Notes under the pieces: generated by a model
What the model was told of the DNA's origin: nothing
Database searches by the model: none
What the model saw: the letters and a program-made list of their open reading frames with translations, nothing else
DNA from: Myxococcota bacterium
GTDB taxonomy: Bacteria > Myxococcota_C > UBA6777
Direction of reading: 5' to 3'
DNA length: 64,000 bases
Assembly: GCA_023150835.1 (NCBI GenBank)
Contig: JAKLKB010000001.1
Coordinates: forward strand, 62,001 to 126,000
Position numbers and translations under genes: made by a program
Shown here: piece by piece, positions 63,984 through 64,000 of the stretch
Layout of the letters: each line of letters starts with the position of its first letter
How positions within the stretch are numbered: position 1 is the stretch's first letter

Positions 63984-64000
63984 ATGGCGAGAGCAATTCC
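63984..64000 (+). CDS. Start of the next ribosomal gene, probably L5 (partial)
   Basis: The last 17 bases read ATG GCG AGA GCA ATT CC, i.e. MARAI, and AGGTGACGGT precedes the ATG. In the standard S10-spc order rplE (L5) follows rplX, so rplE is expected. The sequence ends before any diagnostic residue. Confidence 0.4.

Overview
The window looks like a chromosomal segment of a Myxococcota-type (former Deltaproteobacteria) bacterium. This rests on a very long secreted protein ending in a Cys-Gly-Cys / hydrophobic / Arg-rich MYXO-CTERM-like sorting tail, a Dickkopf-like cysteine-rich lipoprotein, very large TPR and alpha-2-macroglobulin proteins, ribosomal proteins of proteobacterial type and abundant intergenic repeats. 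The phylum call is inference, because no rRNA gene is present.

Layout. 1-9.8 kb: a malate synthase-like gene with an altered active site, an MlaF-type ABC ATPase, a PA14-domain membrane protein, two tandem YceI genes, an unknown gene, a glyoxylate/succinic-semialdehyde reductase-type dehydrogenase and a membrane-anchored archaemetzincin-like protease. 9.8-17.7 kb: a glycosyltransferase, metY, then about 1.8 kb of repeat-rich DNA, an unknown gene, a MAPEG protein and a nicotinamidase-family hydrolase. 17.8-30.5 kb: a 1632-residue beta-helix/Ig/FN3 surface protein, an M20 peptidase, membrane and TonB-like proteins, a Cys-rich lipoprotein, a secreted phospholipase D-family protein and an unknown gene. 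30.9-36.4 kb: dnaA-dnaN-recF-glgA on the plus strand, converging on a minus-strand group sixA-like/ppk/ppx (36.4-41 kb) for polyphosphate metabolism. 41-54.3 kb: an alpha-2-macroglobulin lipoprotein divergent from lgt (which lipidates such proteins), a region of decayed DNA, a polytopic membrane protein and a GYF/TPR protein. 54.4-56 kb: two tiny coupled ORFs and an AmiC-type amidase. 56-64 kb: a fused str/S10 ribosomal operon, rpsL-rpsG-rpsJ-rplC-rplD-rplW-rplB-rpsS-rplV-rpsC-rplP-rpmC-rpsQ-rplN-rplX-(rplE), with consensus promoters upstream of rpsL and in front of rpsQ, and without fusA and tuf at their usual place.

A dispersed element of about 115-125 bp (called R1 here), with ATACGA(A/T)ATCCG-like ends and a central GGGCAGCC hairpin, occurs in full or in fragments at least twelve times. 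It often abuts or overlaps stop codons, forms a four-copy tandem array after metY, and one copy appears split by another hairpin element. The most system-like observation is the sixA-like-ppk-ppx group, whose first gene carries a tail of about 380 residues, rich in lysine and made largely of short repeats.
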